Source: Chromohalobacter marismortui (lineage in GTDB: Bacteria > Pseudomonadota > Gammaproteobacteria > Pseudomonadales > Halomonadaceae). Taken from it: 64,000 nucleotides of DNA. The notes beneath the pieces were generated by a model. That model was not told the DNA's origin. It saw only the letters and a list, made by a program, of their open reading frames with translations, and searched no databases. Location: positions 310,001 to 374,000 of the forward strand of contig NZ_SOBR01000001.1 in the NCBI RefSeq assembly GCF_004364315.1, given 5' to 3'. Positions 35,961-45,934 of the stretch are shown here, in pieces; within the stretch, counting starts at the first letter, position 1, and each line of letters opens with the position of its first letter. A program made the translations under genes and the position numbers.

Positions 35961-36024
35961 CATTTGCTTGATGGGCCCTGGGGTGATGGCACTCAAGGGA
36001 ACAATGTTTTTCTGAGAGACTGAT

Positions 36025-37281
36025 ATGTCGACGAATATCGTCTTCCTGCTGTTTTGTGCAGTCCTCGTAGGACTCGGTGGAGTAGCTTTCGTCCTGAGCC
36101 GGGCAAAGGCCTCGCGTGTACGCGCGTCGGGTACGTTGATGCACGCTCAGCCGGATCAATATGGCTGGTTCGCGGTACTGACCACTGCAGGGCCGGCGCT
36201 TCTGGTCAGCGCCCTCGGGGCGTTCGCGCTGCTGTTGCTGGGGGCGGAGATCCCCGTGCTGTATTTATTGGCAGCAGGCCTGATCATCGCGGCGTTGGGA
36301 CTGGTGCTGGGCTTGAAGCAGGTCCGTCCGGACTTTCACGCGCGGCGCGCCATCGAGAGCGTCATTCGCAAGCTGTTGGCGGCGGCGGCGACGATCTCGA
36401 TTCTCACTACGCTAGGCATACTGATATCCATCGTCGGTGAGGCGATAAGTTTTTTCCAACTACATAGCTTCTGGGATTTCGTAACCGGTACCACGTGGAA
36501 CCCGGGAGCAAGTTTCCTCTCCGCCGCCGGCCGTGGCGATGAAGGGGGGAGTGCCGCCCAGTTCGGATCGGTCCCGCTCTTTGCCGGTACCTTCATGATC
36601 ACGCTGATCGCCATGTTGGTGGCGATTCCCTTCGGCTTGGGCGCGGCCATTTATATGGTCGAGTTTGCGCCGCTGACGGTGCGTAAAGCCGCCAAACCGG
36701 TCCTGGAAGTGCTGGCGGGGATTCCCACCGTTGTCTATGGCGTCTTCGCGGCCTTGACCGTGGCACCGTTGGTGGTGGATATCGCGGGGCTGTTCGGACT
36801 CGATGCCTCGTATTCCAATGCGTTGGCCCCGGGGCTGGTGATGGGCATCATGATCATTCCGTTCATTTCCTCGCTCTCCGACGATGTCATCAACTCGGTA
36901 CCCAGTAGCCTGCGCGAAGGCGCCCTGGCACTGGGAATCACCAAAGGGGAAATGGTACGCAACGTGGTGGTGCCGGCGGCGGCACCGGGCATCATCTCGG
37001 CTTCGTTGCTGGCCGTCTCTCGTGCCCTGGGCGAAACCATGATCGTGGTCATGGCGGCCGGCATGCGCCCTAACCTGACGGCCAATCCACTGGAAGACAT
37101 GACCACCGTCACGGTGAGCATCGTGGCGGCTTTGACCGGTGATCAAGAATTCGGCAGTGCCCAGACGCTTTCCGCCTTTGCCCTGGGACTGGTGCTGTTC
37201 ATCGTGACGCTGACGCTGAATATTGTCTCAGTGATCATGATTCGTCGCTTCCGTGAGAAGTATCGCGTCAACAACCTGTAA
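36025..37281 (+). CDS. pstC: Phosphate ABC transporter permease PstC
   Basis: This 418-aa inner-membrane permease is longer than E. coli PstC (319 aa). It has about 80 extra N-terminal residues with two added membrane segments (STNIVFLLFCAVLVGLGG and a second pair) before the standard core. The ABC-permease loop EGALALGITKGEMVRNVVVPAAAPGI is present near the C-terminus. It forms the phosphate channel with PstA. It lies 17 bp upstream of pstA and belongs to the Pho-regulated operon. Confidence 0.93.
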   Translation: MSTNIVFLLFCAVLVGLGGVAFVLSRAKASRVRASGTLMHAQPDQYGWFAVLTTAGPALLVSALGAFALLLLGAEIPVLYLLAAGLIIAALGLVLGLKQVRPDFHARRAIESVIRKLLAAAATISILTTLGILISIVGEAISFFQLHSFWDFVTGTTWNPGASFLSAAGRGDEGGSAAQFGSVPLFAGTFMITLIAMLVAIPFGLGAAIYMVEFAPLTVRKAAKPVLEVLAGIPTVVYGVFAALTVAPLVVDIAGLFGLDASYSNALAPGLVMGIMIIPFISSLSDDVINSVPSSLREGALALGITKGEMVRNVVVPAAAPGIISASLLAVSRALGETMIVVMAAGMRPNLTANPLEDMTTVTVSIVAALTGDQEFGSAQTLSAFALGLVLFIVTLTLNIVSVIMIRRFREKYRVNNL

Positions 37282-37298
37282 TCCGATAGGTCGAGAGC

Positions 37299-38465
37299 AT
37301 GAGCCAATCGTTCGAAGAGATTTCCGCGCAGCTCAAGAAACGCCACCGGCGTTCGGCGCGCATGAAATGGCTGACCATGGGCGCCTTGATCCTGTCGGCA
37401 GCATTTCTCGTCGTCTTCATTTCCGACATGGTAGTACGTGGTTGGCCCGCGTTTCAGCAGGCGCAGATTCAGGTCGATGTCACCTACAACGAGCAGTCCA
37501 AGGAAATACCCTTGGCCGCTGTCAGCGAAGAATTTCGGCCACTGGTGTCACGCGGGTTCTTCCGCATATTGCCGCTGCGGATGGAAGATAATCCGGCATT
37601 GATGGGGACGACGAAAACCCAATGGGTGATTGCCGATAGTCCCGTCGATCAATACCTAAAGGGTAACAAGAACGAACTGAGCAGTTCGCAAAGGAACGTG
37701 GTCGACAAGCTGGTGAAGCAAGGACGTGCGGAGCTCAAGTTCAATACGACGTTCTTCACCACGGGTGACTCCAAGATGCCGGAGCTGGCGGGGATCGCCG
37801 CAGCGGCCATCGGCACGATGATGACCATGCTGGTCACCATGGCGGTATGCTTTCCCATCGGGGTCATGACAGCCGTCTATCTCGAGGAATTCGCCCCTGA
37901 CAACAAGCTGACCCAGATCATCGAAATCAATATCAACAACCTGGCGGCCGTCCCTTCCATTCTGTTCGGCTTGCTGGGGCTGGCAATTTATATCAGCTTC
38001 TTCGGAGTGCCGCGTTCATCGCCGCTGGTGGGCGGCTTGACCCTGGCGCTGATGACGCTGCCGGTGATCATCATTTCGACGCGCGCAGCGCTTCGCAGTG
38101 TGCCGGATAGTATCCGGCATGCGGCATTCGGTGTGGGATGCTCGCGTTGGCAGGTGGTACGAGATCACGTGTTGCCGGTATCGCTGCCGGGCATTCTGAC
38201 AGGGTCGATCATCGGTCTGGCTCAGGCGATGGGGGAAACCGCGCCACTGATCATCGTGGGCATGGTGGCGTTCATTCCCGAGGCCTCGATGACGCTGACG
38301 GATGCCTCGACCGTCATGCCGGCGCAGATCTTTACCTGGGCCAGTCAGCCGGAGGCGGCGTTTGCCGAGAAGACAGCGGGCGGCATCCTGGTGCTGCTGG
38401 CGGTGCTGATCTTCCTCAATGCGCTCGCCGTTTGGCTACGCAACAAATTCGAACGCCGCTGGTAA
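37299..38465 (+). CDS. pstA: Phosphate ABC transporter permease PstA
   Basis: This 388-aa permease is longer than E. coli PstA (296 aa) because of a periplasmic insert of roughly 120 residues between the first membrane segment ([20 protein letters not shown]) and the permease core. The insert includes [16 protein letters not shown]. The coupling loop [20 protein letters not shown] contacts PstB. A similar enlarged form is known in pseudomonads. It is co-transcribed with pstC and pstB. Confidence 0.93.
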   Translation: MSQSFEEISAQLKKRHRRSARMKWLTMGALILSAAFLVVFISDMVVRGWPAFQQAQIQVDVTYNEQSKEIPLAAVSEEFRPLVSRGFFRILPLRMEDNPALMGTTKTQWVIADSPVDQYLKGNKNELSSSQRNVVDKLVKQGRAELKFNTTFFTTGDSKMPELAGIAAAAIGTMMTMLVTMAVCFPIGVMTAVYLEEFAPDNKLTQIIEININNLAAVPSILFGLLGLAIYISFFGVPRSSPLVGGLTLALMTLPVIIISTRAALRSVPDSIRHAAFGVGCSRWQVVRDHVLPVSLPGILTGSIIGLAQAMGETAPLIIVGMVAFIPEASMTLTDASTVMPAQIFTWASQPEAAFAEKTAGGILVLLAVLIFLNALAVWLRNKFERRW

Positions 38466-38490
38466 GCGACTTCTGACAGGACTCATTGCC

Positions 38491-39387
<897 letters not shown>

Positions 39388-39413
39388 TGGCCAGATAACG
39401 CGAATGACCTCAA

Positions 39414-39437
39414 GGGGCGCTTCGGCGCCCTTTTTTT
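39414..39437 (+). terminator. Rho-independent terminator of pstSCAB
   Basis: GGGCGC (39415-39420) and GCGCCC (39425-39430) enclose a TTCG tetraloop and are followed by seven T residues. Confidence 0.93.
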
Positions 39438-39567
39438 GTGATTAAGACGATATAGTAGAGGCAGGCGTTGGTAGTATCCATGCGGCATGGCCTGACGCTT
39501 TATGCGTTTGGGGGACGACGAAGTAGGCAGGCAGGAAAGTCGTCAGGCCCGGTAGGCAGGAAAAGCG

Positions 39568-39909
39568 CTATTGCGCGCAGTCGATGCACTTGAGCGTGGC
39601 GTAATCAAGGGTTAGCCGCTTGGCTGAGATCCATTCACCGCATTCGATGCATTCGCCGTACGTATCATCGTCGATGCGTTTGAGGGCGAGATCGATGAAA
39701 CGAATGCTTGCCTCGCGGCGTTGCTGGGTCGCCTTGGCCATGGCCTGGGATTGCATGGCATCCATGCGCGTCAGCCGTCCATTGGCGGTCTGATCGAGTT
39801 CGACGACGTCCCGACTCTGCGCGCTTTCTCGTCCTTCATCGAGCAATTGCTGGCGCTTGCTTTCCAGTTGATGGCGAACCGTCGCCATGTCGAGATCGGG
39901 GTGGTTCAT
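39568..39909 (-). CDS. DksA/TraR-type zinc-finger protein
   Basis: I start at MNHPDLDMATVRHQL (113 aa). A coiled-coil-forming helical N-terminus is followed by a C4 zinc finger (GECIECGEWI and LKCIDC). It is shorter than DksA (151 aa) and nearer in size to TraR/YbiI-type proteins. The coil tip between the helices reads ELDQTANGRLTRMDAMQ and keeps acidic residues, so action in the RNA polymerase secondary channel is possible but unproven. The ATG overlaps by 4 bp the stop of a decayed MFS gene, so its original operon partner was probably a transporter. Confidence 0.8.
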   Translation of the reverse strand: MNHPDLDMATVRHQLESKRQQLLDEGRESAQSRDVVELDQTANGRLTRMDAMQSQAMAKATQQRREASIRFIDLALKRIDDDTYGECIECGEWISAKRLTLDYATLKCIDCAQ

Positions 39910-40250
39910 GGCCGCACCTCCCTGCGTTGTTCGCGTACTTGCCGTGTCAAAGGCCCCCAGGCCAGCAAGAAACCAATGCAGACCATGACGATCATCATGA
40001 TCAAAATGCCGGTGAAGGAAATGCCCGGGTCGAGCATAATGCCGAAGGTCGCCGGTGCCAGGCCCGAGGCGAATACCATGCCTGCCACGAAGATCGAGCG
40101 CAGACGCCCCAGGTGTTCGCTGCCCCAGAACTGGATAAGCAGACTGGTGACCGTCGGTTCCTGCATTCCCGTCACCATGCCTGAAAGCAGCATATAGGCC
40201 AAGATCCCCCAAGCATTATGCAGGATGATGCGTGGATCACCTTCCTGTCG
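39906..40250 (-). pseudogene. C-terminal remnant of an MFS transporter
   Basis: Only about the last 110 residues of an MFS protein remain. Typical late membrane segments are present (GILAYMLLSGMVTGMQEP, IFVAGMVFASGLAPATFG, ILIMMIVMVCIGFLLAWG). The frame is open back to a stop at 40266-40268, but recognisable similarity stops at about 40250 and no upstream membrane segments exist. The cfa stop codon lies immediately there. A deletion or rearrangement that joined cfa to the middle of the transporter gene is inferred. A TTG at 40202 could start a short peptide. The 3' end overlaps the DksA-like ATG. Confidence 0.7.
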
Positions 40251-40265
40251 GTGAGTTGAATGGGA

Positions 40266-41432
40266 TTACGACGTGATGCGCTGGTACCCGCCGAGGACGC
40301 CCGGCTTGGCGAGCACCCACTGCCACAGCTGAATGTCGCGGGCTCGAAAGGCCGCCGCGCAGGACAGCAGGTAGTAGCGCCACATGCGGTAGAATTCGTC
40401 GCCGTAGCGAGCCCTGAACTGCGGCCAATGATGCTCGAAGTTTTCCTTCCAAGCCATCAGCGTCTTGTCGTAATCGGCACCGAAGTTGTGAAGATCCTCG
40501 GTGACGAACAACCCACCGGCCGCGTCGCCGATCTGGCCGATGGACGGCAGGTCACCGTTGGGGAAGATGTACTTGTCGACCCATGGGTCCGGCGTGCTTT
40601 CGCGGACGTTCTTGCCGATGGTATGCAGCAGGAAAAGGCCGCCTTCCTTGAGGCAACGATGGGCGACTTCCATGTACTCGCGGTGATTCTTGCGGCCCAC
40701 GTGCTCGAACATGCCGATGCTGATGATGGCGTCGAACTGCTCGTCGATCTCGCGATAGTCCTGAAGCCGAAATTCCACGGGAAGTCCCTTTTTCATCAAG
40801 GACTTCCCGTAGTCGGCCTGCTCGCGCGAGATGGTGAGACCCACGCACTTAACGCCATAGTGCTCGGCGGCGTAGGCCATGAAGCTGCCCCAGCCGCAGC
40901 CGATGTCGAGAATGCGCATGCCGGGCTTGAGATCCAGCTTGCGACAAATCAGGTCGAGCTTGGCCTCTTGCGCGGCATCCAGAGTCTCGGCGTCGTGCCA
41001 GTAGCCACAGGTGTAGGTCATGCGCTTATCGAGCATCGCGGCGTAGAAGTCGTTGCCCAGGTCGTAATGCGCTTCGCCGACTTTCCAGGCACGTTTCACG
41101 CTTTGCAGGTTGGTGAACTTGGCGCGCAAGGCATGAAACACCAGTTTGGAAGGCTGCACGGCCTTGTCGATCTTGGAACGTAGTAGGCGAAAGAAGAACT
41201 CGTCGAGGCGTTCGGCGTCCCATTGACCGGCCATGTAGGCTTCACCGAGCCCGAGATTTCCCTCGGCGAGCGCACGATCGAAGACGTCGGACGAATGTAC
41301 TTGCATGTCCCAAGGGCGCGAGCCGTTGATCTGGATGTCGGCGCGGGCCAGGAGGTCGGCGACGAATCGGTAGCTCTTGTGCTGTTCAAGCGCCTGGTCT
41401 GAAGTGGTGGTTTCCTTGAGTGGAGCGTTCAC
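40266..41432 (-). CDS. cfa: Cyclopropane-fatty-acyl-phospholipid synthase
   Basis: This 388-aa SAM-dependent enzyme adds a methylene bridge to unsaturated acyl chains of membrane phospholipids, often on entry to stationary phase or under osmotic or acid stress. The SAM motif LDIGCGWGSFMAYAAE is at about residue 170. The family motifs HYDLGNDFYAAMLD and MTYTCGYWHDAETL precede it, and GMFEHVGRKNH and FPNGDLPSI follow. The size matches E. coli Cfa (382 aa). Downstream it abuts the MFS remnant. Confidence 0.96.
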   Translation of the reverse strand: MNAPLKETTTSDQALEQHKSYRFVADLLARADIQINGSRPWDMQVHSSDVFDRALAEGNLGLGEAYMAGQWDAERLDEFFFRLLRSKIDKAVQPSKLVFHALRAKFTNLQSVKRAWKVGEAHYDLGNDFYAAMLDKRMTYTCGYWHDAETLDAAQEAKLDLICRKLDLKPGMRILDIGCGWGSFMAYAAEHYGVKCVGLTISREQADYGKSLMKKGLPVEFRLQDYREIDEQFDAIISIGMFEHVGRKNHREYMEVAHRCLKEGGLFLLHTIGKNVRESTPDPWVDKYIFPNGDLPSIGQIGDAAGGLFVTEDLHNFGADYDKTLMAWKENFEHHWPQFRARYGDEFYRMWRYYLLSCAAAFRARDIQLWQWVLAKPGVLGGYQRITS

Positions 41433-41595
41433 TGCTGATCTTCCTCTTGCTCTTGCTCACGCTTCCAGTGCGTTGGGAAGCTTATGCGGGCTTTTTGATC
41501 CTTTTAGGCTAGATGAAGATTATACGCCAATGATACCGTTTGCACGCTACCGAGCTGATAGTTTTTGTGGATCAGCGAATATAAATGAATCTATG

Positions 41596-41623
41596 AAAAG
41601 ATGATCGCAAGGTGCCGCGATCA
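41596..41623 (-). terminator. Possible terminator downstream of arsJ
   Basis: Read on the minus strand, TGATCGC and GCGATCA (7-bp arms, 8-base loop) are followed by ATCTTTT. The stem is short, so this is a weak call. It is the only stem-loop seen in the 235-bp gap between cfa and arsJ; otherwise that gap holds an AT-richer cfa upstream region with no ORF. Confidence 0.35.
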
Positions 41624-41667
41624 CCGCCATGCGCCGTCTATTGCATGCGTCAGCGCGTGACTGCCGA

Positions 41668-42891
41668 TCATTGCGTGTGGCGCGGCAACCCCATTGCCAT
41701 GCCGGCGCTGGCGGCGACCAGTACCGCGGATACTGCCAGGCAAGGCGCCAAACCGTAGGCCTGATAGACCCAACCGGAGAGGACCGTACCGATGAGTCGC
41801 CCCATGGCATTGGCCATGTAGTAGACCCCCACGTCCATGGAGACGCCCTCGGCGCGGGCGAAACGCACGATCAGGTAGCTGTGCCAGCTCGAGTTGATGG
41901 CGAAGAGTATACCGAAGGCCAGTAGCCCCGCGATCAACCAGATGACGGTGGTCGCCAGCGGGGTGAAGGCGAGCAGGGCCGGGAGCAGGGCGAGGACCAC
42001 GGCCAGGAAGACGGTGATGCTGCGCGTATCGCCGTGCAGATGTCGCGTGATGCGCGGGGCCTGGGTCTGAACGCCACCGTAACCGATCACCCAGACGGCC
42101 ATCAGAATGCCGACGCTCCAGAAGTTCCAGCCATGCTGGTCGTAGAGAAACACCGGCAATGCCACCACGAACCAGATGTCGCGTGAGGCGAACAGGCACA
42201 GGCGCGCCGCCGCGAGAACGTTGACCGCGCGCGACGTGGAGAAGACCTCGCGGAACCTGGGCTTGGCCTTCCGGCGCCCCAGGTCGGCACGCAGACGCCA
42301 TAGCGACAGCCCCAGCACCACGGCCAGCATCAGCCACATGGCGAGTATCGCGCCCTGGAAACCGATCAGTGTCAGCAACACGCCGCCGGCGAAGAAGCCG
42401 GCGCCCTTGAGGGCATTCTTGGACCCCGTGAGGATGGCCACCCAGCGATACAGTGCCCCTTGGGCATTGCGGCTGTCCTTGGGGACCAGCACCTTGACCG
42501 CACTCTTGGCGCTCATCTTGTTGAGGTCCTTGGCGACCCCCGAGAGCGCCTGGGCAGCCATGACCCAGGGCACCGTCAAGACCGAGGCCGGTACCATCAA
42601 CATGCCCAGGGCAATCAACTGCAGCCCCAGACCGAGGTTCATGGTGCGGTTGAGCCCCAGGCGAGCGCCGAGCCAGCCACCCACGACGTTGGTGACCACG
42701 CCGAAGGCCTCGTAGAACAGAAACAGGAGGGCGATTTCCAGCGGCGAATAGCCGAGCTGGTGGAAATGCAACACCACCAGCATGCGCAAGGCGCCGTCGG
42801 TCAGCGTAAAGGCCCAATAATTGCCCGTGACCAGCAGGTACTGGCGTATTTCGAAGGGCAGGGCGCGCAGGCGATGCAGGGTCGTCGTCAT
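41668..42891 (-). CDS. arsJ: ArsJ organoarsenical MFS efflux permease
   Basis: I start at [16 protein letters not shown] (407 aa), whose ATG overlaps the GAPDH stop by 4 bp. About 11-12 membrane segments are seen; [15 protein letters not shown]-like loop residues ([18 protein letters not shown]) and [17 protein letters not shown] are ArsJ-like features. ArsJ is known to export 1-arseno-3-phosphoglycerate, the unstable product made when GAPDH uses arsenate in place of phosphate. The adjacent dedicated GAPDH gene and the arsenic context make the identification firm. It is the last gene of the arsC-arsR-gap-arsJ run. Confidence 0.9.
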   Translation of the reverse strand: MTTTLHRLRALPFEIRQYLLVTGNYWAFTLTDGALRMLVVLHFHQLGYSPLEIALLFLFYEAFGVVTNVVGGWLGARLGLNRTMNLGLGLQLIALGMLMVPASVLTVPWVMAAQALSGVAKDLNKMSAKSAVKVLVPKDSRNAQGALYRWVAILTGSKNALKGAGFFAGGVLLTLIGFQGAILAMWLMLAVVLGLSLWRLRADLGRRKAKPRFREVFSTSRAVNVLAAARLCLFASRDIWFVVALPVFLYDQHGWNFWSVGILMAVWVIGYGGVQTQAPRITRHLHGDTRSITVFLAVVLALLPALLAFTPLATTVIWLIAGLLAFGILFAINSSWHSYLIVRFARAEGVSMDVGVYYMANAMGRLIGTVLSGWVYQAYGLAPCLAVSAVLVAASAGMAMGLPRHTQ

Positions 42892-43928
42892 GATGATTCC
42901 CGGGCGTTGCCGACTTTCAAGGCCAGTTCGGCGGTACGGTTGGCATAGCCCCACTCATTGTCGTACCACGCATAGAGTTTTACCTGGGTCTCGTTGATCA
43001 CCATCGTCGACAGGGCATCGATGATCGCGCTGCGCGGATCGGTGCGGTAGTCGATCGACACCAGCGGGCGTGTCTCGTAACCAAGAATACCGGCCAGCTC
43101 GCCTTCGGCCGCGGCTTCGAGCGCGCCGTTGACTGCGTCGACCGTGACGCCCTGTTCCAGCTCGAGGACCATGTCGGTAAGCGAGGCATTGGCCAGCGGC
43201 ACGCGTACGGCGTGTCCGTTGAGCTTGCCCTCCAGCTCGGGAAAGATCGCCGTGATCGCCTTGGCCGAGCCCGTGGTGGTGGGAATCAGGCTCATGCCGC
43301 AGGCCCGTGACCGTCGCAGGTCGGGGGTGTGGAGAGCGCTCGGGGCGTCGAGGAGCGTCTGGGTATTGGTGATGTCGTGCACCGTGGTCATCGAGCCATG
43401 GCGGATGCCGAAGGTGTCGTGAATGACCTTGATCACCGGTGCCAGGCAGTTGGTAGTGCAACTGGCCGCCGTGACGATGCGGTGTCGCTCGGGGACGAAA
43501 TCGCCATCGTTGACGCCCATCACCACGTTGAGCACCTCGGGGTCCTTTACCGGCGCCGAGACCACGACGCGCGGCACGCCTTGATCGAGGTAGGGCTGCA
43601 GCTTGGCGGCCTTGGTCATGGCGCCCGAGGCTTCGATCACCACATCGCACTGGGACCAGTCGCTGTCGGCGAGATCGCGATGGGGGCTGAAGATGATCGG
43701 GGTGTCGTCGATGACGAGCGAATCCGCCTCGGCGCGAATGCCCGTGCCGGGAGACCAATGGCCGTGGACCGAATCGAATTCCAGCAGATGGGCGAAGGTC
43801 GCCGCGTCGCCGCCGGGATCGTTGATGCGAACGATCTCCAGGGATTGCGTCGCGCGCGACGCCCACAGGACGCGTAGGGCAAGGCGGCCGATGCGCCCGA
43901 AGCCATTGATGCCGATGCGTACTGTCAT
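42888..43928 (-). CDS. gap: Arsenic-locus glyceraldehyde-3-phosphate dehydrogenase
   Basis: I start at [15 protein letters not shown] (346 aa); the longer frame is antisense to the arsR gene. The Rossmann motif [10 protein letters not shown], nucleotide-binding RINDPGG and catalytic Cys157 in TAASCTTNC are intact. In the arsJ system this enzyme forms 1-arseno-3-phosphoglycerate from glyceraldehyde-3-phosphate and arsenate, and ArsJ then exports it. 4-bp overlaps on both sides (arsR stop with gap start, gap stop with arsJ start) support a dedicated arsenate-resistance role rather than central glycolysis. Confidence 0.9.
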   Translation of the reverse strand: MTVRIGINGFGRIGRLALRVLWASRATQSLEIVRINDPGGDAATFAHLLEFDSVHGHWSPGTGIRAEADSLVIDDTPIIFSPHRDLADSDWSQCDVVIEASGAMTKAAKLQPYLDQGVPRVVVSAPVKDPEVLNVVMGVNDGDFVPERHRIVTAASCTTNCLAPVIKVIHDTFGIRHGSMTTVHDITNTQTLLDAPSALHTPDLRRSRACGMSLIPTTTGSAKAITAIFPELEGKLNGHAVRVPLANASLTDMVLELEQGVTVDAVNGALEAAAEGELAGILGYETRPLVSIDYRTDPRSAIIDALSTMVINETQVKLYAWYDNEWGYANRTAELALKVGNARESS

Positions 43929-44332
43929 GCGCTGTCTCCTGGTATGAAAGGAAAGGGGGCCGTCGTGGACTCGGCGTGGCATGCCGCCTGACGTTGGCTG
44001 GCGGCGCCGGCATCGCCGAGTCGTCGGCAGGCCGCGGTGACCTCCACCGGCGCGGCGTCGCGCGAGGCCTCGAGAATGATCGAGACCCATGTGGGCAGTG
44101 TCGGTTCGAGGCGATAGTAGATCCAGGCACCCTGGCGACGCCCGCGCAGCAGGCCGGCACGACGCAGGTAGGCCAGATGGCGCGATATCTTTGGCTGCGG
44201 GGCGGCCAGGGCCTGGGTCATTTCGCAGACGCACAGCTCGGACTCGGCGCAGAGCAGCAGCGTCAGCGTCAGGCGCGTCTCGTCGGCGAGACAGCGATGC
44301 AAGGCCGCCGGGGTCAGCACTGGCGTGGCCAC
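43925..44332 (-). CDS. arsR: ArsR repressor, E. coli type (CVC metalloid site)
   Basis: This 135-aa winged-helix repressor carries the arsenite site SELCVCEMT (Cys34 and Cys36), positioned as in E. coli/R773 ArsR, followed by the recognition helix [17 protein letters not shown]. Arsenite or antimonite binding should release it from DNA. It lies 4 bp after arsC and overlaps gap by 4 bp, so it probably autoregulates the arsC-arsR-gap-arsJ unit. A second, different ArsR is encoded at 45592, so the island has two sensor types. Confidence 0.92.
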   Translation of the reverse strand: MATPVLTPAALHRCLADETRLTLTLLLCAESELCVCEMTQALAAPQPKISRHLAYLRRAGLLRGRRQGAWIYYRLEPTLPTWVSIILEASRDAAPVEVTAACRRLGDAGAASQRQAACHAESTTAPFPFIPGDSA

Positions 44333-44336
44333 TGGT

Positions 44337-44753
44337 TCAGGTCGCCCGAGGCTGGACGTTCAGCCATAGCCGCAAGCGGCCGCGAATTTCCTCGAGGGTC
44401 TGGGTATAGGCGCCGTCACGCGGATTGAGGCGTGGGTCCAGGATGTCCCAGAACAGCCGCTCGTCGGTGTTGCCTTGCCAGTCGCGGCAGCGCTGCTGGG
44501 CTTTTTCGCAGAGGATGATCACGCTGTCGAAATGCTCGCCGGCATAGGCCTCCAGCGATTTGCTGGCCAGCCCCGTGGTATCGATGCCCAACTCTTCGAG
44601 CGCTTGCAGTGCCGCTTGCTGCGGCGCATCGGGCTCGACACCGGCGCTGTAGGCCTCGAAGCGCTGTCCGGCCATGTGACGCAGCAGGGCTTCGGCCATC
44701 AACGAGCGGGCCGAGTTGGCGTTGCAGAGAAAAAGAACGCGTTTTTTGCTCAT
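44337..44753 (-). CDS. arsC: Thioredoxin-coupled arsenate reductase ArsC (LMW-PTP fold)
   Basis: This 138-aa enzyme has the P-loop CNANSARS (Cys10 to Arg16, CX5R) and the two further redox cysteines Cys82 and Cys89 in LCEKAQQRC. The numbering coincides with S. aureus ArsC (10/82/89). The three Cys residues pass electrons in a disulfide cascade that thioredoxin resets, reducing arsenate to arsenite for export. The family is therefore not the glutaredoxin-type E. coli ArsC. It has its own upstream region with a direct repeat and is followed by arsR after 4 bp. Confidence 0.93.
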   Translation of the reverse strand: MSKKRVLFLCNANSARSLMAEALLRHMAGQRFEAYSAGVEPDAPQQAALQALEELGIDTTGLASKSLEAYAGEHFDSVIILCEKAQQRCRDWQGNTDERLFWDILDPRLNPRDGAYTQTLEEIRGRLRLWLNVQPRAT

Positions 44754-44767
44754 GGGTCAGCCTCTCG

Positions 44768-44790
44768 GAATATGTGGCTAGACGAATATG
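44768..44790 (-). promoter_or_regulatory. Direct repeat upstream of arsC, putative ArsR site
   Basis: Read on the minus strand, CATATTC occurs twice with a 16-bp period (44784-44790 and 44768-44774) in the 72-bp gap between arsH and arsC. An operator for one of the ArsR proteins is inferred. I cannot assign -35/-10 boxes with confidence. Confidence 0.35.
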
Positions 44791-44825
44791 CCCTAACGCC
44801 ATGTCATTTCGATGAATGTGCCGGG

Positions 44826-45536
44826 CTACATGCCACGCTGATTGACGCGTCGAGAGACCGCTTCGGCACTCTCCTTGCGTTCGGAGTAGCGGTCGGTGAG
44901 CAGGTCGCTGCGGTCGCGTGTCAGCACGGTGAACTTCACCAGCTCTTCCATCACGTCGACGATACGGTCGTAGAGCGGCGAGGGCTTCATGCGGTCATCG
45001 TCGCCGAATTCCAGAAACGCCTTGGGCACCGACGACTGGTTGGGGATGGTCAGCATGCGCATCCAGCGACCCAGAATGCGTAGCTGATTGACCGTATTGA
45101 AGGACTGCGAGCCGCCGCAGACCTGCATGACCGCCAGGGTCTTGCCCTGGGTCGGGCGGACGCCGCCCAGCGCCAGCGGAATCCAGTCGATCTGCGCCTT
45201 CATGATGCCGGTCATCGCGCCGTGACGCTCCGGGGAGCACCACACCATGCCTTCCGCCCACTGCGCCAGCTCGCGGAGCTCCTGCACCTTGGGGTGCGAG
45301 GCGTCCTCGCTGTCCGGCAAGGGCAGGCCGCGCGGATCGAAGCAGCGTGTCTCGGCCCCCATGGCAGCGAGCAAACGCGCGGCTTCCTCGCTGACCAGGC
45401 GACTGAACGCGCGTTCACGCAGCGAGCCATGCAGCAGCAGAATGCGCGGCGGATGCGTGCTGAGTCGAGGCGTCATCAGCGCATCGCCGTCGGGGACGGC
45501 GAAAGAGGCGGTGTCGAGATGGGGAAGGTCGTGCAT
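44826..45536 (-). CDS. arsH: ArsH NADPH-dependent FMN reductase / organoarsenical oxidase
   Basis: This 236-aa flavodoxin-fold protein has the FMN phosphate loop [32 protein letters not shown] and [22 protein letters not shown], all typical of ArsH. Known ArsH proteins oxidise trivalent methylated and aromatic arsenicals to less toxic pentavalent forms and reduce other acceptors with NADPH. It is divergent from the second arsR across 55 bp and upstream of arsC by 72 bp. The AGGAG site precedes the ATG. Confidence 0.92.
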   Translation of the reverse strand: MHDLPHLDTASFAVPDGDALMTPRLSTHPPRILLLHGSLRERAFSRLVSEEAARLLAAMGAETRCFDPRGLPLPDSEDASHPKVQELRELAQWAEGMVWCSPERHGAMTGIMKAQIDWIPLALGGVRPTQGKTLAVMQVCGGSQSFNTVNQLRILGRWMRMLTIPNQSSVPKAFLEFGDDDRMKPSPLYDRIVDVMEELVKFTVLTRDRSDLLTDRYSERKESAEAVSRRVNQRGM

Positions 45537-45582
45537 GAACGACTCCTGTGTGGGATAGTCGGGTCAACGTAACTTCTATCGT

Positions 45583-45600
45583 TGTGCAAATATGGAAACG
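45583..45600 (+). promoter_or_regulatory. Putative ArsR operator at the arsR2 start
   Basis: TGTGCAAATATGGAAACG overlaps the arsR2 ATG and matches 15 of 18 positions of the arsB upstream sequence TGTTCAAATATAGAAGCG (minus strand, 47258-47275). Both have the same orientation relative to the gene they precede, which suggests a common regulator, most simply ArsR2 acting on itself, on arsH and on arsB. Confidence 0.5.
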
Positions 45601-45918
45601 AATGACGCTCTCAAGGCCTTGTCGGCGCTGGCGCAGCGCACGCGACTGGCGATCTTTCGGCACCTGGTGGGGGTCGGCCCCGATGGCGCCTTCGCCGGCG
45701 ATATCGCCGAGGCTCTCGGGGTCTCGCCCTCGACGCTCTCCTTCCATCTCAAGGAGCTCGCGCACGCCGGTCTGGTGCATGGCGAATCGCATGGCCGGCA
45801 TGTTCACTACCGTGCCGATTTCTTGCAGATGCGCGGTCTGATGGATTACCTGACCGCGCATTGTTGTGACGATCAACCCGAGCAGTGTCGATTGCCGGAT
45901 GACGTCGGCCGTTGCTGA
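45592..45918 (+). CDS. arsR: ArsR-family repressor with C-terminal Cys cluster (A. ferrooxidans type)
   Basis: This 108-aa winged-helix protein lacks the CVC site in the helix of classic ArsR. It has a C-terminal cluster Cys91, Cys92 and Cys99 (HCCDDQPEQC), like the Acidithiobacillus ferrooxidans ArsR, whose arsenite site is C-terminal. An additional Cys108 ends the protein. The recognition helix reads SPSTLSFHLKELAHAG. It is divergent from arsH (55 bp) and convergent with arsB (16 bp). It probably controls arsH, arsB and itself. Confidence 0.9.
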   Translation: METNDALKALSALAQRTRLAIFRHLVGVGPDGAFAGDIAEALGVSPSTLSFHLKELAHAGLVHGESHGRHVHYRADFLQMRGLMDYLTAHCCDDQPEQCRLPDDVGRC

Positions 45919-45934
45919 TCCCGGGTCTGCCGCT

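Noticed and set aside
40260-40320. Frame extension making the MFS remnant a complete small transporter
   Set aside because: The frame is closed by a stop at 40266-40268 on the minus strand and only late MFS membrane segments are present.
42888-43928. Central glycolytic GAPDH
   Set aside because: Four-base overlaps with arsR and arsJ tie it to arsenate resistance; a housekeeping copy is expected elsewhere.
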